Source: Leisingera coralii
GTDB taxonomy: Bacteria > Pseudomonadota > Alphaproteobacteria > Rhodobacterales > Rhodobacteraceae
DNA length: 64,000 bases
Assembly (NCBI RefSeq): GCF_049056525.1
Contig: NZ_JBHUPT010000002.1
Coordinates: 248,001 to 312,000 of the forward strand
Direction: 5' to 3'
Numbering within the stretch: the first letter of the stretch is position 1; the number at the start of each line of letters is the position of its first letter. This document shows positions 8,265 to 16,720 of the stretch, in pieces. A program made the translations under genes and the position numbers. The notes under the pieces are model-generated. The model was not told the origin of the DNA, made no database searches, and saw nothing but the letters and a program-made list of their open reading frames with translations.

Positions 8265-8732
8265 TCACTTGCCGGGGTTTTGAGAACGGCCGGGAATGCG
8301 CGCGGGCTGCAGGCTGACCAGGCTGGCCCGCGACGCCTTGCCGATCAGCTTGTGATGCGCGTCCAGAACCGGTGGCATCACCAGCGTAAAGCACCGGCTG
8401 CCGGACATGCCCGGTATGCGCCTGGTCCACCAGCGTCACCGCATAGGGTGACGAGGCCAGCATGGCTTCCAGCTTCGAGGACAGGGCCTGGCGCTCCGCC
8501 GAGCTGATCTGCAGTTCCTCATTTGGAGGTTTCCAGCTCCTCAATGACGGTCTGGAATTCCTCGATGGTCTGCTGCAGCGCCTCCTGGGCCCCGCTCCGC
8601 CAGCTGCTTTTCCACCTGCGCGTTCAGTTTGCGGAACTGCTCCGGGTCGCGCAAGAAACGGATGACGGAAATCAGCAGCCCGCGGTGCGGCGCCTCGGCC
8701 GCGTCGGCCTGCAGGCAACGTGCTAGAAACAC
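8265..8732 (-). pseudogene. Frameshifted remnant of a PAS/coiled-coil sensor protein
   Basis: No single frame is open, but three joined frames give a coherent protein. FRKLNAQVEKQLAE, then EALQQTIEEFQTVIEELETS, then NEELQISSAERQALSSKLEA and MLASSPYAVTLVDQ read as a coiled coil entering a PAS domain. The pattern is like the linker of CheR/CheB-PAS fusions and sensor kinases. The first join needs removal of one C in the run at about 8587-8593, and the second removal of one A at about 8522-8524. A third shift after the PAS start leads to a short tail stopping at 8265. No catalytic output domain remains. Parent function is unknown. Confidence 0.65.
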
Positions 8733-8871
8733 ACGAAATCAACATTGGATAGATGGTTTGGATTCTGATGCGTGCAGCCTGCACCGGGTGCGGAAACCGC
8801 ACACCGGGGCTGCGCGGGCGTTTCACTGCAACCGCCAAAGTCTGCCGCGCGCCAAAGGGCGGGGCCATGGG

Positions 8872-8920
8872 GCAGGGGGCGCTGCCCCCTCTGGGCCTGC
8901 GGCCCATTCACCCCCGGGGT
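8872..8920 (-). repeat. Dispersed Rhodobacterales-type intergenic repeat, copy C (degenerate)
   Basis: On the minus strand it reads CGGGGGTGAATGGGCC and later GAGGGGGC-AGC-GCCCCCT, matching the arrangement of copies A and B. It lies immediately downstream of ubiB in the ubiB direction, so it may serve as its 3' hairpin. Confidence 0.6.
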
Positions 8921-8965
8921 GCTTCGGACCAGAAAGAAGAGCGCTGCTGATGCGGCTGAGGGATC

Positions 8966-10495
8966 TCAGATCAGCAGGGCAACGGCCGCGAAGAGGGCTG
9001 CACCGCCGGCAGCGCCGAAGGCAGCCGGAGCAACCCAGCTGCCGGGGTTGCGGTTCTGGACGCCGTTCTGCGCGGCCTGGGCAATCAGCGCCTGTTCCAC
9101 CAGCGCAGGCAGGCGCGGGCCGAAGCGCGCCATCACCTTGGCGGTCTCCAGCAGGTCGGAGGCCACAGCGCGCGGGCCGATGGATTTCTTGATGTAGTCC
9201 TCGACCACCGGCCGGGCCGCTTCCCAGATGTTGATATGCGGGTCCAGCGAGCGGGCGACGCCCTCGACCACCACCATGGTGCGCTGCAGAAGGATCAGCT
9301 CGGTGCGGGTTTCCATGCCGAAACGCTCGGTCACCTCGAACAGGTAGTTCAGCAGCCGGCCCATGGAGATCTGCGAGGCGTCCATGCCGAAGATCGGCTC
9401 GCCCACGGCGCGCAGGGCGCGGGCGAATTCGTCAACGTCGCGGTTGGCGGGCACGTAACCGGCCTCGAAATGCACCTCGGCCACGCGTTTGTAATCACGC
9501 TTGATGAAGCCATAGAGGATCTCGGCATAAACCCGGCGGGTGTATTCGTCGATGTGGCCCATGATGCCGAAGTCATAGGCGATGATGTCGCCGTTGGCCG
9601 CGACCTTGAGGTTGCCCTGGTGCATGTCGGCGTGGAAATAGCCGTCACGCAGCGCGTGGCGCAGGAACAGCGACAGCACCCGGTTGGCCAGCAGCTTGCG
9701 GTCATGGCCTGCGGCGTCCAGCGCGTCATTGTCGCCGAGCGGAATGCCGTCGGCCCAGCCCATCGTCATCACCCGGCGGGCGGAATAGGCCCAGCGGATT
9801 TCCGGCAGCTGGAATCCCTCGTCCTTGGCGGTGTTGGCAGCAAACTCAGACGCTGCGGCGCTTTCCAGCCGCAGGTCCAGTTCCCCCTGCACCACGCCGT
9901 CGAAATGCTCGATCACGTCCATTGGCCGCAGGCGGCGGGCGCCGGGGGCAAACAGGTCGACGATGCGGGCGGCAAAGTAGAAAGCGTCGACATCGCGGTT
10001 GAAGGCGCGCTCGATCCCCGGGCGCAGCACCTTGACGGCGACCTCCTCGCCGGTTTCTGCCAGCGTGGCCCGGTGCACCTGGGCGATGGAGGCGGCGGCG
10101 ATCGGGTCGCTGAAGTCCGAGAAGATCTCGGAGACCGGACGGCCCAGCTCCTTTTCGACCTCGGCCAGCGCCTGGGCGCGGGAGAACGGCGGCAGCTTAT
10201 CCTGCAGAACCCGCAGCTGGTTGGCCAGATCCTTGCCCACCACGTCCGGGCGGGTCGAAAGCACCTGGCCGAACTTGATATAGGCAGGCCCCAGCGCGTT
10301 CAGCGCGCGGGTTTCCGGCGGCATCGCGGGGTCGCCCTTGTAGCCCAGCCATTTGAACGGCCAGCCCAGGGTGCGGGCCAGCATCCGCAAGGGTTTGGGC
10401 GCCTCAAACGCCTCCAGCACCGAATGCATGGCGCCGGTGCGCTCGAAAGTGGCGCCCGTGCGGATCAGGCGCAGGATATTATGAGGGCCGCGCAT
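8966..10495 (-). CDS. ubiB: UbiB family ATPase/kinase-like protein for ubiquinone synthesis
   Basis: A 509-residue UbiB/ABC1/COQ8-family protein needed for ubiquinone biosynthesis, with an atypical protein-kinase fold and probably a lipid-head ATPase role. Visible are KFGQVLSTRPD (the family KxGQ motif, about residue 93), the ATP-lysine strand EEVAVKVLRPGIE, the catalytic-loop DMHQGNLKV, and YDFGIMG in place of DFG. The C-terminus ends in a glycine/alanine-rich hydrophobic helix, as in other UbiB proteins, likely a membrane anchor. It lies three bases downstream of ubiE, so the two form an operon. Length is normal. Confidence 0.95.
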   Translation of the reverse strand: MRGPHNILRLIRTGATFERTGAMHSVLEAFEAPKPLRMLARTLGWPFKWLGYKGDPAMPPETRALNALGPAYIKFGQVLSTRPDVVGKDLANQLRVLQDKLPPFSRAQALAEVEKELGRPVSEIFSDFSDPIAAASIAQVHRATLAETGEEVAVKVLRPGIERAFNRDVDAFYFAARIVDLFAPGARRLRPMDVIEHFDGVVQGELDLRLESAAASEFAANTAKDEGFQLPEIRWAYSARRVMTMGWADGIPLGDNDALDAAGHDRKLLANRVLSLFLRHALRDGYFHADMHQGNLKVAANGDIIAYDFGIMGHIDEYTRRVYAEILYGFIKRDYKRVAEVHFEAGYVPANRDVDEFARALRAVGEPIFGMDASQISMGRLLNYLFEVTERFGMETRTELILLQRTMVVVEGVARSLDPHINIWEAARPVVEDYIKKSIGPRAVASDLLETAKVMARFGPRLPALVEQALIAQAAQNGVQNRNPGSWVAPAAFGAAGGAALFAAVALLI

Positions 10496-10498
10496 GGA

Positions 10499-11251
10499 TC
10501 AGATCTTCCAGCCCGAATGCAGGCAGGCGATGCCCATCGACAGGTTGCGGTACTTGGCGTTCTCGAACCCCGCCTGTTTCACCATGCCCAGAAAGGTCTC
10601 CTGATCCGGGAAGTTGCGGATCGATTCCACCAGGTACTGATAGCTGTCGTAATCGCCGGCAATCATCTGCCCCATCCGCGGGATCACGTTGAAGGAATAG
10701 AGGTCATACAGCTTCTGCAAACCGTCATTTGGCAGCTGCGAGAATTCCAGCACCATCAGCCGCCCGCCGGGGCGCAGCACCCGGTAGGCCTCGTTCAGGG
10801 CCTCTTGCGGGCGGGTTACGTTCCGGATGCCGAAGGAGATGGTGTAGACGTCAAAGGTGTTGTCCTTGAACGGCAGCTTCATCGCGTCGCCGGTGACCCA
10901 GTCGAGGCTGTCGGCCATCTGTTCGGCCTCGGCGCGCTTGCGGCCTTCCTCCAGCATCGGGCGAGTGAGGTCGAGCACGGTGGAGTGGCCGTGGCCTGCG
11001 CGTTTCAGGAAGCGGAAGGAAATGTCGCCGGTGCCGCCTGCCACATCCAGCAGCCGCTGGCCCGGGCGCGGTGCCAGCCAGTCCATCATCGCGTCCTTCC
11101 AGACCCGGTGGATGCCGACGCTCATCACGTCGTTCATGATGTCGTACTTCGAGGCGACCGAATTGAAGACCCCCTGCACGCGGCCTGCCTTCTCCTCCTC
11201 GCGGACGGTTTCGAAACCGAAATGGGTGGTGTTCTGCGATGTGTCTGCCAT
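10499..11251 (-). CDS. ubiE: Demethylmenaquinone/ubiquinone C-methyltransferase UbiE
   Basis: A 250-residue class I SAM methyltransferase that adds the C-methyl group to 2-polyprenyl-6-methoxy-benzoquinol. The SAM motif LDVAGGTGDISFRFL, the family block VASKYDIMNDVMSVGIHRVW and the late motif SFGIRNV are present. I take the ATG at 11251, giving the usual N-terminus; the longer frame upstream runs through the divergent promoter region. It is the first gene of ubiE-ubiB, with three bases between. The next gene on the other strand is an atypical membrane protein where mutM would usually be the direct neighbour. Confidence 0.96.
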   Translation of the reverse strand: MADTSQNTTHFGFETVREEEKAGRVQGVFNSVASKYDIMNDVMSVGIHRVWKDAMMDWLAPRPGQRLLDVAGGTGDISFRFLKRAGHGHSTVLDLTRPMLEEGRKRAEAEQMADSLDWVTGDAMKLPFKDNTFDVYTISFGIRNVTRPQEALNEAYRVLRPGGRLMVLEFSQLPNDGLQKLYDLYSFNVIPRMGQMIAGDYDSYQYLVESIRNFPDQETFLGMVKQAGFENAKYRNLSMGIACLHSGWKI

Positions 11252-11337
11252 GGGGCCTTGCCTCTGCGAATGCCGCCCCCTCTTATAGGGCGCTGGACAG
11301 GGAAGACAATTGGACCTTTTGGAAGCAAGGGATTTGG

Positions 11338-12426
11338 ATGAAGAAACTGACAATGCCTGGGTTAGCAGTGCTTTTGGTTGTTCTGGCGGTAATTGGCATC
11401 GTGAACTTCAAGAGTGAATTTCGAGAGGCGCTAGGCACTTGGTACAAGCTCTTTGATCTGTTTCTGCAAGTATTCGCCCCGTTAGTAGGTGTCTGGTTTA
11501 TGATTGTGGCGGCAGGCATAGGCAGGAACGATAGCAAGGTATTGCCCAACGGTGATCGAGCCATCGGTATTAGAACCGGCGCGCTAGCGATCCTGACTTT
11601 GTGCACTGCTGTCTTTGTGCCCCTGTTCGTTTACTCCGGCTTCATTGATCCCGACGCGGCGAGGTTGAACTGGTTAACGATATTGTTCTGGGGAGCGCCT
11701 TCCTTACTATTCATAGTCGCGACCATCGCTGCCTGGGTGACAATGTTTTCGTGGAATGAAACGTGGATCAGATCCCGTTCTCTGTTAGGCAGCAAAACGC
11801 TGTACTGGGCGGATCTGCAGCGGATTGACGGGAATGGATACGCAGGGACTGCTACCTTACATTTTGCACAAAAACGGAAGTTGGAAATTTCTGGTTTCTA
11901 TGAAGCCGTAGAGGAACTGATCCACTTTGCCTTTGATAAACACGAGGACAATCTGCAGTTGGCGGCATCTTCTGCTCAGAACGCAACGGCGCCAGTTAAG
12001 CAAGGAGTGGTGAATAGCCAGGTTTGGACGCGCGTGTGGCTCTCTCTGCTGTTTCTGGCTTTTGCGGCATTCATGAGCTATGGCGCTTGGTACTTATTGC
12101 TGGGATTGAAATCGAGGCCTGCGCAGGGCGATGGCTTCTGGGGTGTCGCCTTGGCAGGCGCAGCCATCTATTTTCTGTGGTGGACATGGGCACTTCAGGG
12201 CGTTCGTTACCGTTGGTCCGAGCAGGTAGTTGAATATCGCGAAGGCGTTATGCGCAAATGGCGGAAGATGCCATGGCGGGCTCTGAAATGCATTGAAATG
12301 GCGCGCGACGACTCCGCAGCCAGTGTACTGATTTTTAAAGATGATGTTAAATTGCGGGTGCATGGTCATCTTGTTGGAGCAGAAGCCTTGATTGCCTACG
12401 CAGAAAGCAGATTGAACGATGCCTGA
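11338..12426 (+). CDS. Membrane protein with two PH-like cytoplasmic segments, unknown function
   Basis: A 362-residue protein I do not recognise by name. Hydrophobic segments lie at about residues 5-21, 41-57, 81-99, 117-138, 231-250 and 265-282. Two beta-rich stretches, about 145-195 (IRSRSLLGSKTLYWADLQRI) and about 300-355 (ending VHGHLVGAEALIAYAE), look like bacterial PH-like domains following membrane segments. The frame is richer in A/T-ending codons (tta, ata, ggt, gtt) than the flanking genes. It overlaps mutM by eight bases, and its ATG at 11338 follows AAGGGA. It separates ubiE from mutM, which suggests a later insertion. Confidence 0.7.
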   Translation: MKKLTMPGLAVLLVVLAVIGIVNFKSEFREALGTWYKLFDLFLQVFAPLVGVWFMIVAAGIGRNDSKVLPNGDRAIGIRTGALAILTLCTAVFVPLFVYSGFIDPDAARLNWLTILFWGAPSLLFIVATIAAWVTMFSWNETWIRSRSLLGSKTLYWADLQRIDGNGYAGTATLHFAQKRKLEISGFYEAVEELIHFAFDKHEDNLQLAASSAQNATAPVKQGVVNSQVWTRVWLSLLFLAFAAFMSYGAWYLLLGLKSRPAQGDGFWGVALAGAAIYFLWWTWALQGVRYRWSEQVVEYREGVMRKWRKMPWRALKCIEMARDDSAASVLIFKDDVKLRVHGHLVGAEALIAYAESRLNDA

Positions 12427-13270
12427 ACTCCCCGAGGTCGAGACGGTGAAACGCGGTTTGGCGCCGGCTATGGAGGGGGCGGTGATCGCGCGGGCGCAGG
12501 TGAACCGCCCGGATCTGCGCTGGCCGTTTCCGGAACGGATGGCGGAGCGGCTGACTGGCGCACGGGTCAATGCCCTCAGGCGGCGGTCGAAGTACATTCT
12601 GGCGGATCTTGATACGGATGAGACGCTGCTGATCCACCTCGGCATGTCGGGCCGTATGACGGTCTCGGGCGATCCGCTGGGGCAGTTTGTGCATGAGCAC
12701 CCGCAGGCGGAGAAGCATGACCATGTGGTGCTGGACATGGACAACGGCGCCCGCATCACCTTCAACGATCCGCGCCGGTTCGGGGCGATGGACCTGCTGG
12801 AGACCGCAACCGCCGACTCCCACAAGCTGCTGGCGGTGCTGGGGCCGGAACCTCTGGGCAATGATTTCCACGAGGATCACCTGGTGGCCGCCTTCAAGGG
12901 GCGCAACACGCCGGTGAAATCCGCATTACTGGATCAGGGAATCATCGCAGGGCTCGGTAACATCTACGTCTGCGAAGCGCTCTTCCGTGCGGGAATTTCG
13001 CCACGCCGCAAGGCCGGGCAGATTGCCGCGCATCGGGTGGCGGCGCTGGTGCCGATCATCCGCGAAGTGCTGCAGGACGCCATCCGCGCGGGCGGCTCGT
13101 CGCTCAAGGATTTCCGGCAAGCCTCTGGCGAACTTGGATATTTTCAGCACTCATTCGATGTCTACGGGCGCGAGGGCGAGGCCTGCCGCCGCGACGGTTG
13201 CGCAGGGTCAATTGCCAGAATCACCCAGTCCGGGCGCTCCACCTTCTACTGTGTAAAGTGCCAAAGATAG
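12419..13270 (+). CDS. mutM: Formamidopyrimidine-DNA glycosylase
   Basis: A 283-residue Fpg/MutM bifunctional glycosylase/AP lyase that removes 8-oxoguanine and formamidopyrimidines from DNA. The catalytic N-terminus PELPEVETVKRGL (Pro2, Glu3) is intact, as is the lysine in RRRSKYILADL. The C-terminal zinc finger shows the C-x4-C...C-x2-C pattern in CRRDGC and FYCVKC. The start lies within the last codons of the preceding membrane protein, so it is probably co-transcribed or translationally coupled with it. Length is standard. Confidence 0.97.
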   Translation: MPELPEVETVKRGLAPAMEGAVIARAQVNRPDLRWPFPERMAERLTGARVNALRRRSKYILADLDTDETLLIHLGMSGRMTVSGDPLGQFVHEHPQAEKHDHVVLDMDNGARITFNDPRRFGAMDLLETATADSHKLLAVLGPEPLGNDFHEDHLVAAFKGRNTPVKSALLDQGIIAGLGNIYVCEALFRAGISPRRKAGQIAAHRVAALVPIIREVLQDAIRAGGSSLKDFRQASGELGYFQHSFDVYGREGEACRRDGCAGSIARITQSGRSTFYCVKCQR

Positions 13271-13333
13271 CTTGATCAGAAGGACCCTTTTGGTAAGGAC
13301 TCGGATCTGAACGGAACAACCGAAAGAGAAATC

Positions 13334-14110
13334 ATGGCCTACGAGACGATCAACGTCGATGTGCAGGACCACGTTTGCCTCATTAAACTGAACCGCCCGG
13401 AGGCGATGAACGCGCTCAACCAGGAGCTCATCGGCGAGCTCTGCGATGCTCTGGAGGAGGCCGATGCCAGCGACAAGGTGCGCTGCATCGTGCTGACCGG
13501 CTCGGAAAAGGCCTTTGCTGCTGGTGCCGACATCAAGGAGATGTCGGAAATGAGCTTTACCGAGGTGTTCTCCACCAACCTGTTTGCAGATGCCAACGAT
13601 CGTATCTCCGCGATCCGCAAGCCGATCATCGCGGCGGTGGCGGGCTATGCGCTGGGCGGCGGCTGTGAGCTGGCAATGCTGTGCGACTTCATCATCGCCG
13701 CCGAAACTGCCAAGTTCGGCCAGCCGGAGATCAACCTGGGCGTCGTGGCCGGCATCGGCGGCACCCAGCGGCTGACCCGGTTCGTGGGCAAGTCCAAGTC
13801 GATGGACATGAACCTGACCGGCCGCTTCATGAACGCCGAGGAAGCTGAACGCGCGGGCCTGGTGTCGCGCGTGGTGCCGGCCAAGAAGCTGATCGAGGAA
13901 GCGACTGCCGCAGCGCAGAAGATTGCGGAGAAATCGCTGCTGACGGCGATGGCGGTCAAGGAAGCGGTGAACCGTTCCTACGAGCTGCCGCTGAGCGAAG
14001 GCCTGCTGTTCGAGCGCCGGGTGTTCCACTCGATGTTTGCGACCGAGGATCAGAAGGAAGGCATGGCGGCCTTCCTGGAAAAGCGCGAAGCGCAGTTCCG
14101 CGACAAATAA
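13334..14110 (+). CDS. Enoyl-CoA hydratase (crotonase family)
   Basis: A 258-residue crotonase-superfamily hydratase that adds water to trans-2-enoyl-CoA in beta-oxidation. The oxyanion-hole motif AFAAGADIKEM and the pair YALGGGCELAMLCDF and GQPEINLGVVAGIGGTQRL, which carry the two catalytic glutamates, match the short-chain mitochondrial-type enzyme. Length is typical. AAAGAGA precedes the ATG. It stands alone between mutM and rpsT, with its own terminator just downstream. Confidence 0.94.
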   Translation: MAYETINVDVQDHVCLIKLNRPEAMNALNQELIGELCDALEEADASDKVRCIVLTGSEKAFAAGADIKEMSEMSFTEVFSTNLFADANDRISAIRKPIIAAVAGYALGGGCELAMLCDFIIAAETAKFGQPEINLGVVAGIGGTQRLTRFVGKSKSMDMNLTGRFMNAEEAERAGLVSRVVPAKKLIEEATAAAQKIAEKSLLTAMAVKEAVNRSYELPLSEGLLFERRVFHSMFATEDQKEGMAAFLEKREAQFRDK

Positions 14111-14131
14111 GCGTCAGAGAACCTTTCAGAG

Positions 14132-14158
14132 CGGCGGGCTGGATGGCCCGCCGTTTTG
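14132..14158 (+). terminator. Rho-independent terminator after enoyl-CoA hydratase
   Basis: CGGCGGGC and GCCCGCCG pair around TGGATG, followed by TTTT, starting 21 bases past the stop. Confidence 0.85.
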
Positions 14159-14321
14159 CATTCCGGGCCGGCGCCCTTGCAATTCTGCACAGAGTTGGCT
14201 AAACGCCGCCCTCATACATGCGCGTGCAGCCCGCTCAGGCTAGAATCACACCGGTGAATGACCCCGGGGCTGGCTGGCATTGCGTCCGATAGAAACAGAA
14301 CCCGAGATAAGGTCAGACACC

Positions 14322-14585
14322 ATGGCAAATTCGCCCCAGGCCAAGAAGCGCGCACGTCAGAACGAGAAGCGCTTTGCCGTCAACAAAGCCCGTCGTTCGC
14401 GCATCCGCACCTTCCTGCGTAAAGTTGAAGAAGCCATCGCTTCCGGCGACAAGGAAGCTGCAACCGCCGCTCTGCGCGCGGCTCAGCCCGAGCTGATGCG
14501 CGGCGTCACCAAGGGTGTGTATCACAAAAACACCGCTTCCAGAAAAATCTCGCGCCTGTCCGCGCGGGTCAAAGCTCTGGGCTGA
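14322..14585 (+). CDS. rpsT: 30S ribosomal protein S20
   Basis: An 87-residue, lysine/arginine-rich S20 protein (starts MANSPQAKKRARQNEKR, ends ISRLSARVKALG). It binds 16S rRNA in the body of the small subunit. The ATG at 14322 gives the canonical N-terminus; an upstream in-frame GCG/TTG extension is not conserved in character. A strong terminator separates it from dnaA, a neighbour order typical of Rhodobacterales. Confidence 0.97.
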   Translation: MANSPQAKKRARQNEKRFAVNKARRSRIRTFLRKVEEAIASGDKEAATAALRAAQPELMRGVTKGVYHKNTASRKISRLSARVKALG

Positions 14586-14631
14586 GATTCGCTCCGCTGA
14601 GCGGGTTCAAGACCTGTTGAAAAGTTGTCAG

Positions 14632-14662
14632 GGCGCTGCAGATTGCAGCGCCTTGTTTTTTT
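14632..14662 (+). terminator. Rho-independent terminator of rpsT
   Basis: GGCGCTGCA and TGCAGCGCC form a nine-base stem with a GAT loop, followed by TTGTTTTTTT. Confidence 0.93.
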
Positions 14663-15132
14663 GGAAAAGCCTCGGCGGAGGCCCGCAGACGCGGGAGATT
14701 CTTTGCCGTTAAAGGCAGAGTCAACATCATAGTTTCGTTGCTGCTGACCCCCTCAAATTGCTACCACTGAGTCAGCGATTCACTCGCTGGGGGGACAGGC
14801 TGCTCGCGGCAATCTTGACGGGCATCAAGATTGTCAGGTTGCCCGGAACAGGCGGCACGCAAGTGCTTGGCTTTGTCCGGGAGCCACTGCTGTATCGTTA
14901 AGGACAGCAGCCTTGTCTCAATTGTGTGCGATACTGTTCGTGACGGCATACCGGCCGCATTTTGCGGCTGCTTTTGCTGTTGCCAGACGAACGTTCAGCC
15001 TGCGGGCGATGCGGCCAGTGATGGTCCGCACACGGTAACCCTGTGCGTGAACGGCCCCCGGGTGGTTGGGGGTGAAGATAGAATTGGCCCGGCAAATGGG
15101 CCGCTGCTTTTTGGGGACGCGTGAGGCGCAGC
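14663..15132. other. rpsT-dnaA spacer, dnaA control region
   Basis: 470 bases with no credible gene. It holds a perfect eight-base inverted repeat AATCTTGA-cgggca-TCAAGATT at 14811-14832 and a weaker hairpin GCACACGG...CCTGTGC at about 15029-15049. I searched by eye for DnaA boxes (TTATCCACA-like) and found no cluster, so there is no support here for an origin. The dnaA promoter must lie here but was not resolved. Confidence 0.5.
14811..14832. promoter_or_regulatory. Perfect inverted repeat upstream of dnaA
   Basis: Eight-base arms AATCTTGA/TCAAGATT with a six-base spacer, about 300 bases before the dnaA start. There is no T-tract, so an operator is more likely than a terminator. The binding protein is unknown. 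Confidence 0.45.
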
Positions 15133-16545
15133 ATGACAGAAGAAAAATGGGGACAGCTCAGAAACCGGCTGTTGAAGACGGTCGGCCAGAACAATTTCAC
15201 AACCTGGATTGAGCCCCTGGAATTTGACACTGTGGACGGCGGGGTTGCCGTCTTCAAGGTGCCGACGAATTTCATGGGAAATTACGTCAGCCAGAACTTT
15301 GCGGATCTTATCCTGCATGAGCTGACCATGTCCGGCGAGCCGGTGCAGCGCCTGGCATTCCGGGTTGCGGCAAACAGCCCGGCGCGCCCGGCGGAGCCGG
15401 CCGTTGCGGCTGAGTCCTTTGGCGGCGCGCAGGATGACCTGGCGGTCATGACCGCACCGGCGGCGGCACCGGCAGCGGCAGCAGGCAAGGACACGCTGGA
15501 GGCGCTGCAGGCGGCGCCGCTGGATCCGCGGTTTACCTTTGACAGCTTCGTGGTCGGCAAGCCGAACGAGCTGGCCCATGCCGCGGCGCGCCGCGTCGGC
15601 GAGGGCGGTCCGGTCACCTTCAACCCGCTGGTTCTGTATGGCGGAGTGGGCCTGGGTAAAACCCACCTGATGCACGCCATCGCCTGGGAGCTGAAGGAAA
15701 AGAACCCGCATCTGAACGTGCTGTATCTGTCGGCGGAACAGTTCATGTACCGCTTCGTGCAGGCCCTGCGCGAGCGCAAGATGATGGACTTCAAGCACCT
15801 GTTCCGCTCGGTCGACGTGCTGATGGTGGATGACGTCCAGTTCATCGCCGGCAAGGACTCCACCCAGGAGGAATTCTTCCACACCTTCAACGCGCTGGTG
15901 GATCAGAACAAGCAGATCATCATTTCCGCCGACCGCGCCCCGGGGGAGATCAAGGACCTGGAAGACCGGGTGAAATCGCGCCTGCAGTGCGGCCTGGTGG
16001 TGGACCTGCACCCGACCGATTACGAACTGCGCCTGGGCATCCTGCAGACCAAGGTGCAGCAGCAGCGCGAGACCTACCCGGACCTGCGCATTGCAGACGG
16101 CGTGCTGGAGTTCCTGGCGCACCGGATCTCGACCAACGTCCGCGTGCTCGAAGGCGCCCTGACCCGTCTGTTCGCCTTTGCCTCGTTGGTAGGCCGCGAA
16201 ATCGACATGGATCTGACCCAGGACTGCCTGGCCGACGTGCTGCGCGCCTCCGAGCGCAAGATCACTGTCGAGGAAATCCAGCGCAAGGTGTCCGAGTATT
16301 ACAACATCCGCATGTCCGACATCATCGGCCCCAAGCGGCTGCGCTCCTATGCGCGCCCGCGCCAGGTGGCGATGTACCTGTGCAAGCAGCTGACCAGCCG
16401 CTCTCTGCCCGAGATCGGCCGCCGCTTTGGCGGGCGCGACCACACCACCGTGATGCACGGCGTCAAGCGCATCGAGGAGCTGAAGCTGACCGACGGCCAG
16501 ATTGCCGAGGACGTCGAAATGCTGCGCCGGTCGCTGGAAGCCTGA
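15133..16545 (+). CDS. dnaA: Chromosomal replication initiator protein DnaA
   Basis: A 470-residue AAA+ initiator that binds DnaA boxes and opens oriC. Walker A is GGVGLGKTH (about residue 174), Walker B is VLMVDDVQFIAGK, and the arginine-rich sensor region follows. The C-terminal domain IV ends with the DnaA signature GRRFGGRDHTTVMHGVKRIE. Between domain I (TEEKWGQLRNRLLKTVGQNN) and the ATPase lies an alanine-rich linker. I start at the ATG at 15133; an in-frame GTG four codons upstream is possible, and the ribosome site (GAGGCG) is weak for both. A strong terminator follows. Confidence 0.97.
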   Translation: MTEEKWGQLRNRLLKTVGQNNFTTWIEPLEFDTVDGGVAVFKVPTNFMGNYVSQNFADLILHELTMSGEPVQRLAFRVAANSPARPAEPAVAAESFGGAQDDLAVMTAPAAAPAAAAGKDTLEALQAAPLDPRFTFDSFVVGKPNELAHAAARRVGEGGPVTFNPLVLYGGVGLGKTHLMHAIAWELKEKNPHLNVLYLSAEQFMYRFVQALRERKMMDFKHLFRSVDVLMVDDVQFIAGKDSTQEEFFHTFNALVDQNKQIIISADRAPGEIKDLEDRVKSRLQCGLVVDLHPTDYELRLGILQTKVQQQRETYPDLRIADGVLEFLAHRISTNVRVLEGALTRLFAFASLVGREIDMDLTQDCLADVLRASERKITVEEIQRKVSEYYNIRMSDIIGPKRLRSYARPRQVAMYLCKQLTSRSLPEIGRRFGGRDHTTVMHGVKRIEELKLTDGQIAEDVEMLRRSLEA

Positions 16546-16575
16546 CGCGCCCCCGCACCCCAAACGATTGACTTG

Positions 16576-16602
16576 CGGCTCCGGTTTCCGGAGCCGTTTT
16601 TT
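16576..16602 (+). terminator. Rho-independent terminator of dnaA
   Basis: CGGCTCCGG and CCGGAGCCG pair around TTT, followed by six T residues, 30 bases past the stop. Confidence 0.93.
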
Positions 16603-16720
16603 CTTGTGGACAGGGGTGCGGACTACAGCCCATAACTCGGCTGAATACCCGGTATCACGGAAAACAAAGTTCCTTCCGGTTCAAAATCAGCCATAACAGC
16701 GCCCTGAACAGGAGCGCCGC

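Noticed and set aside
9236..11341. A 701-codon open frame on the plus strand opposite ubiB and ubiE
   Set aside because: High-GC codon bias of real genes leaves long open antisense frames. It has no ribosome site or domain, and ubiB and ubiE beneath it show complete catalytic motifs.
14663..15132. Possible chromosomal origin next to dnaA
   Set aside because: No DnaA-box cluster, AT-rich unwinding element or parAB/gidAB neighbours seen. Without skew analysis there is no positive evidence.
16600..16622. GTGGACAGGGGTGCGGAC after the dnaA terminator as a third member of the GTGYACAGGGG repeat
   Set aside because: Only one unit with a mismatch in the core and no tandem copy, so it is likely coincidence.
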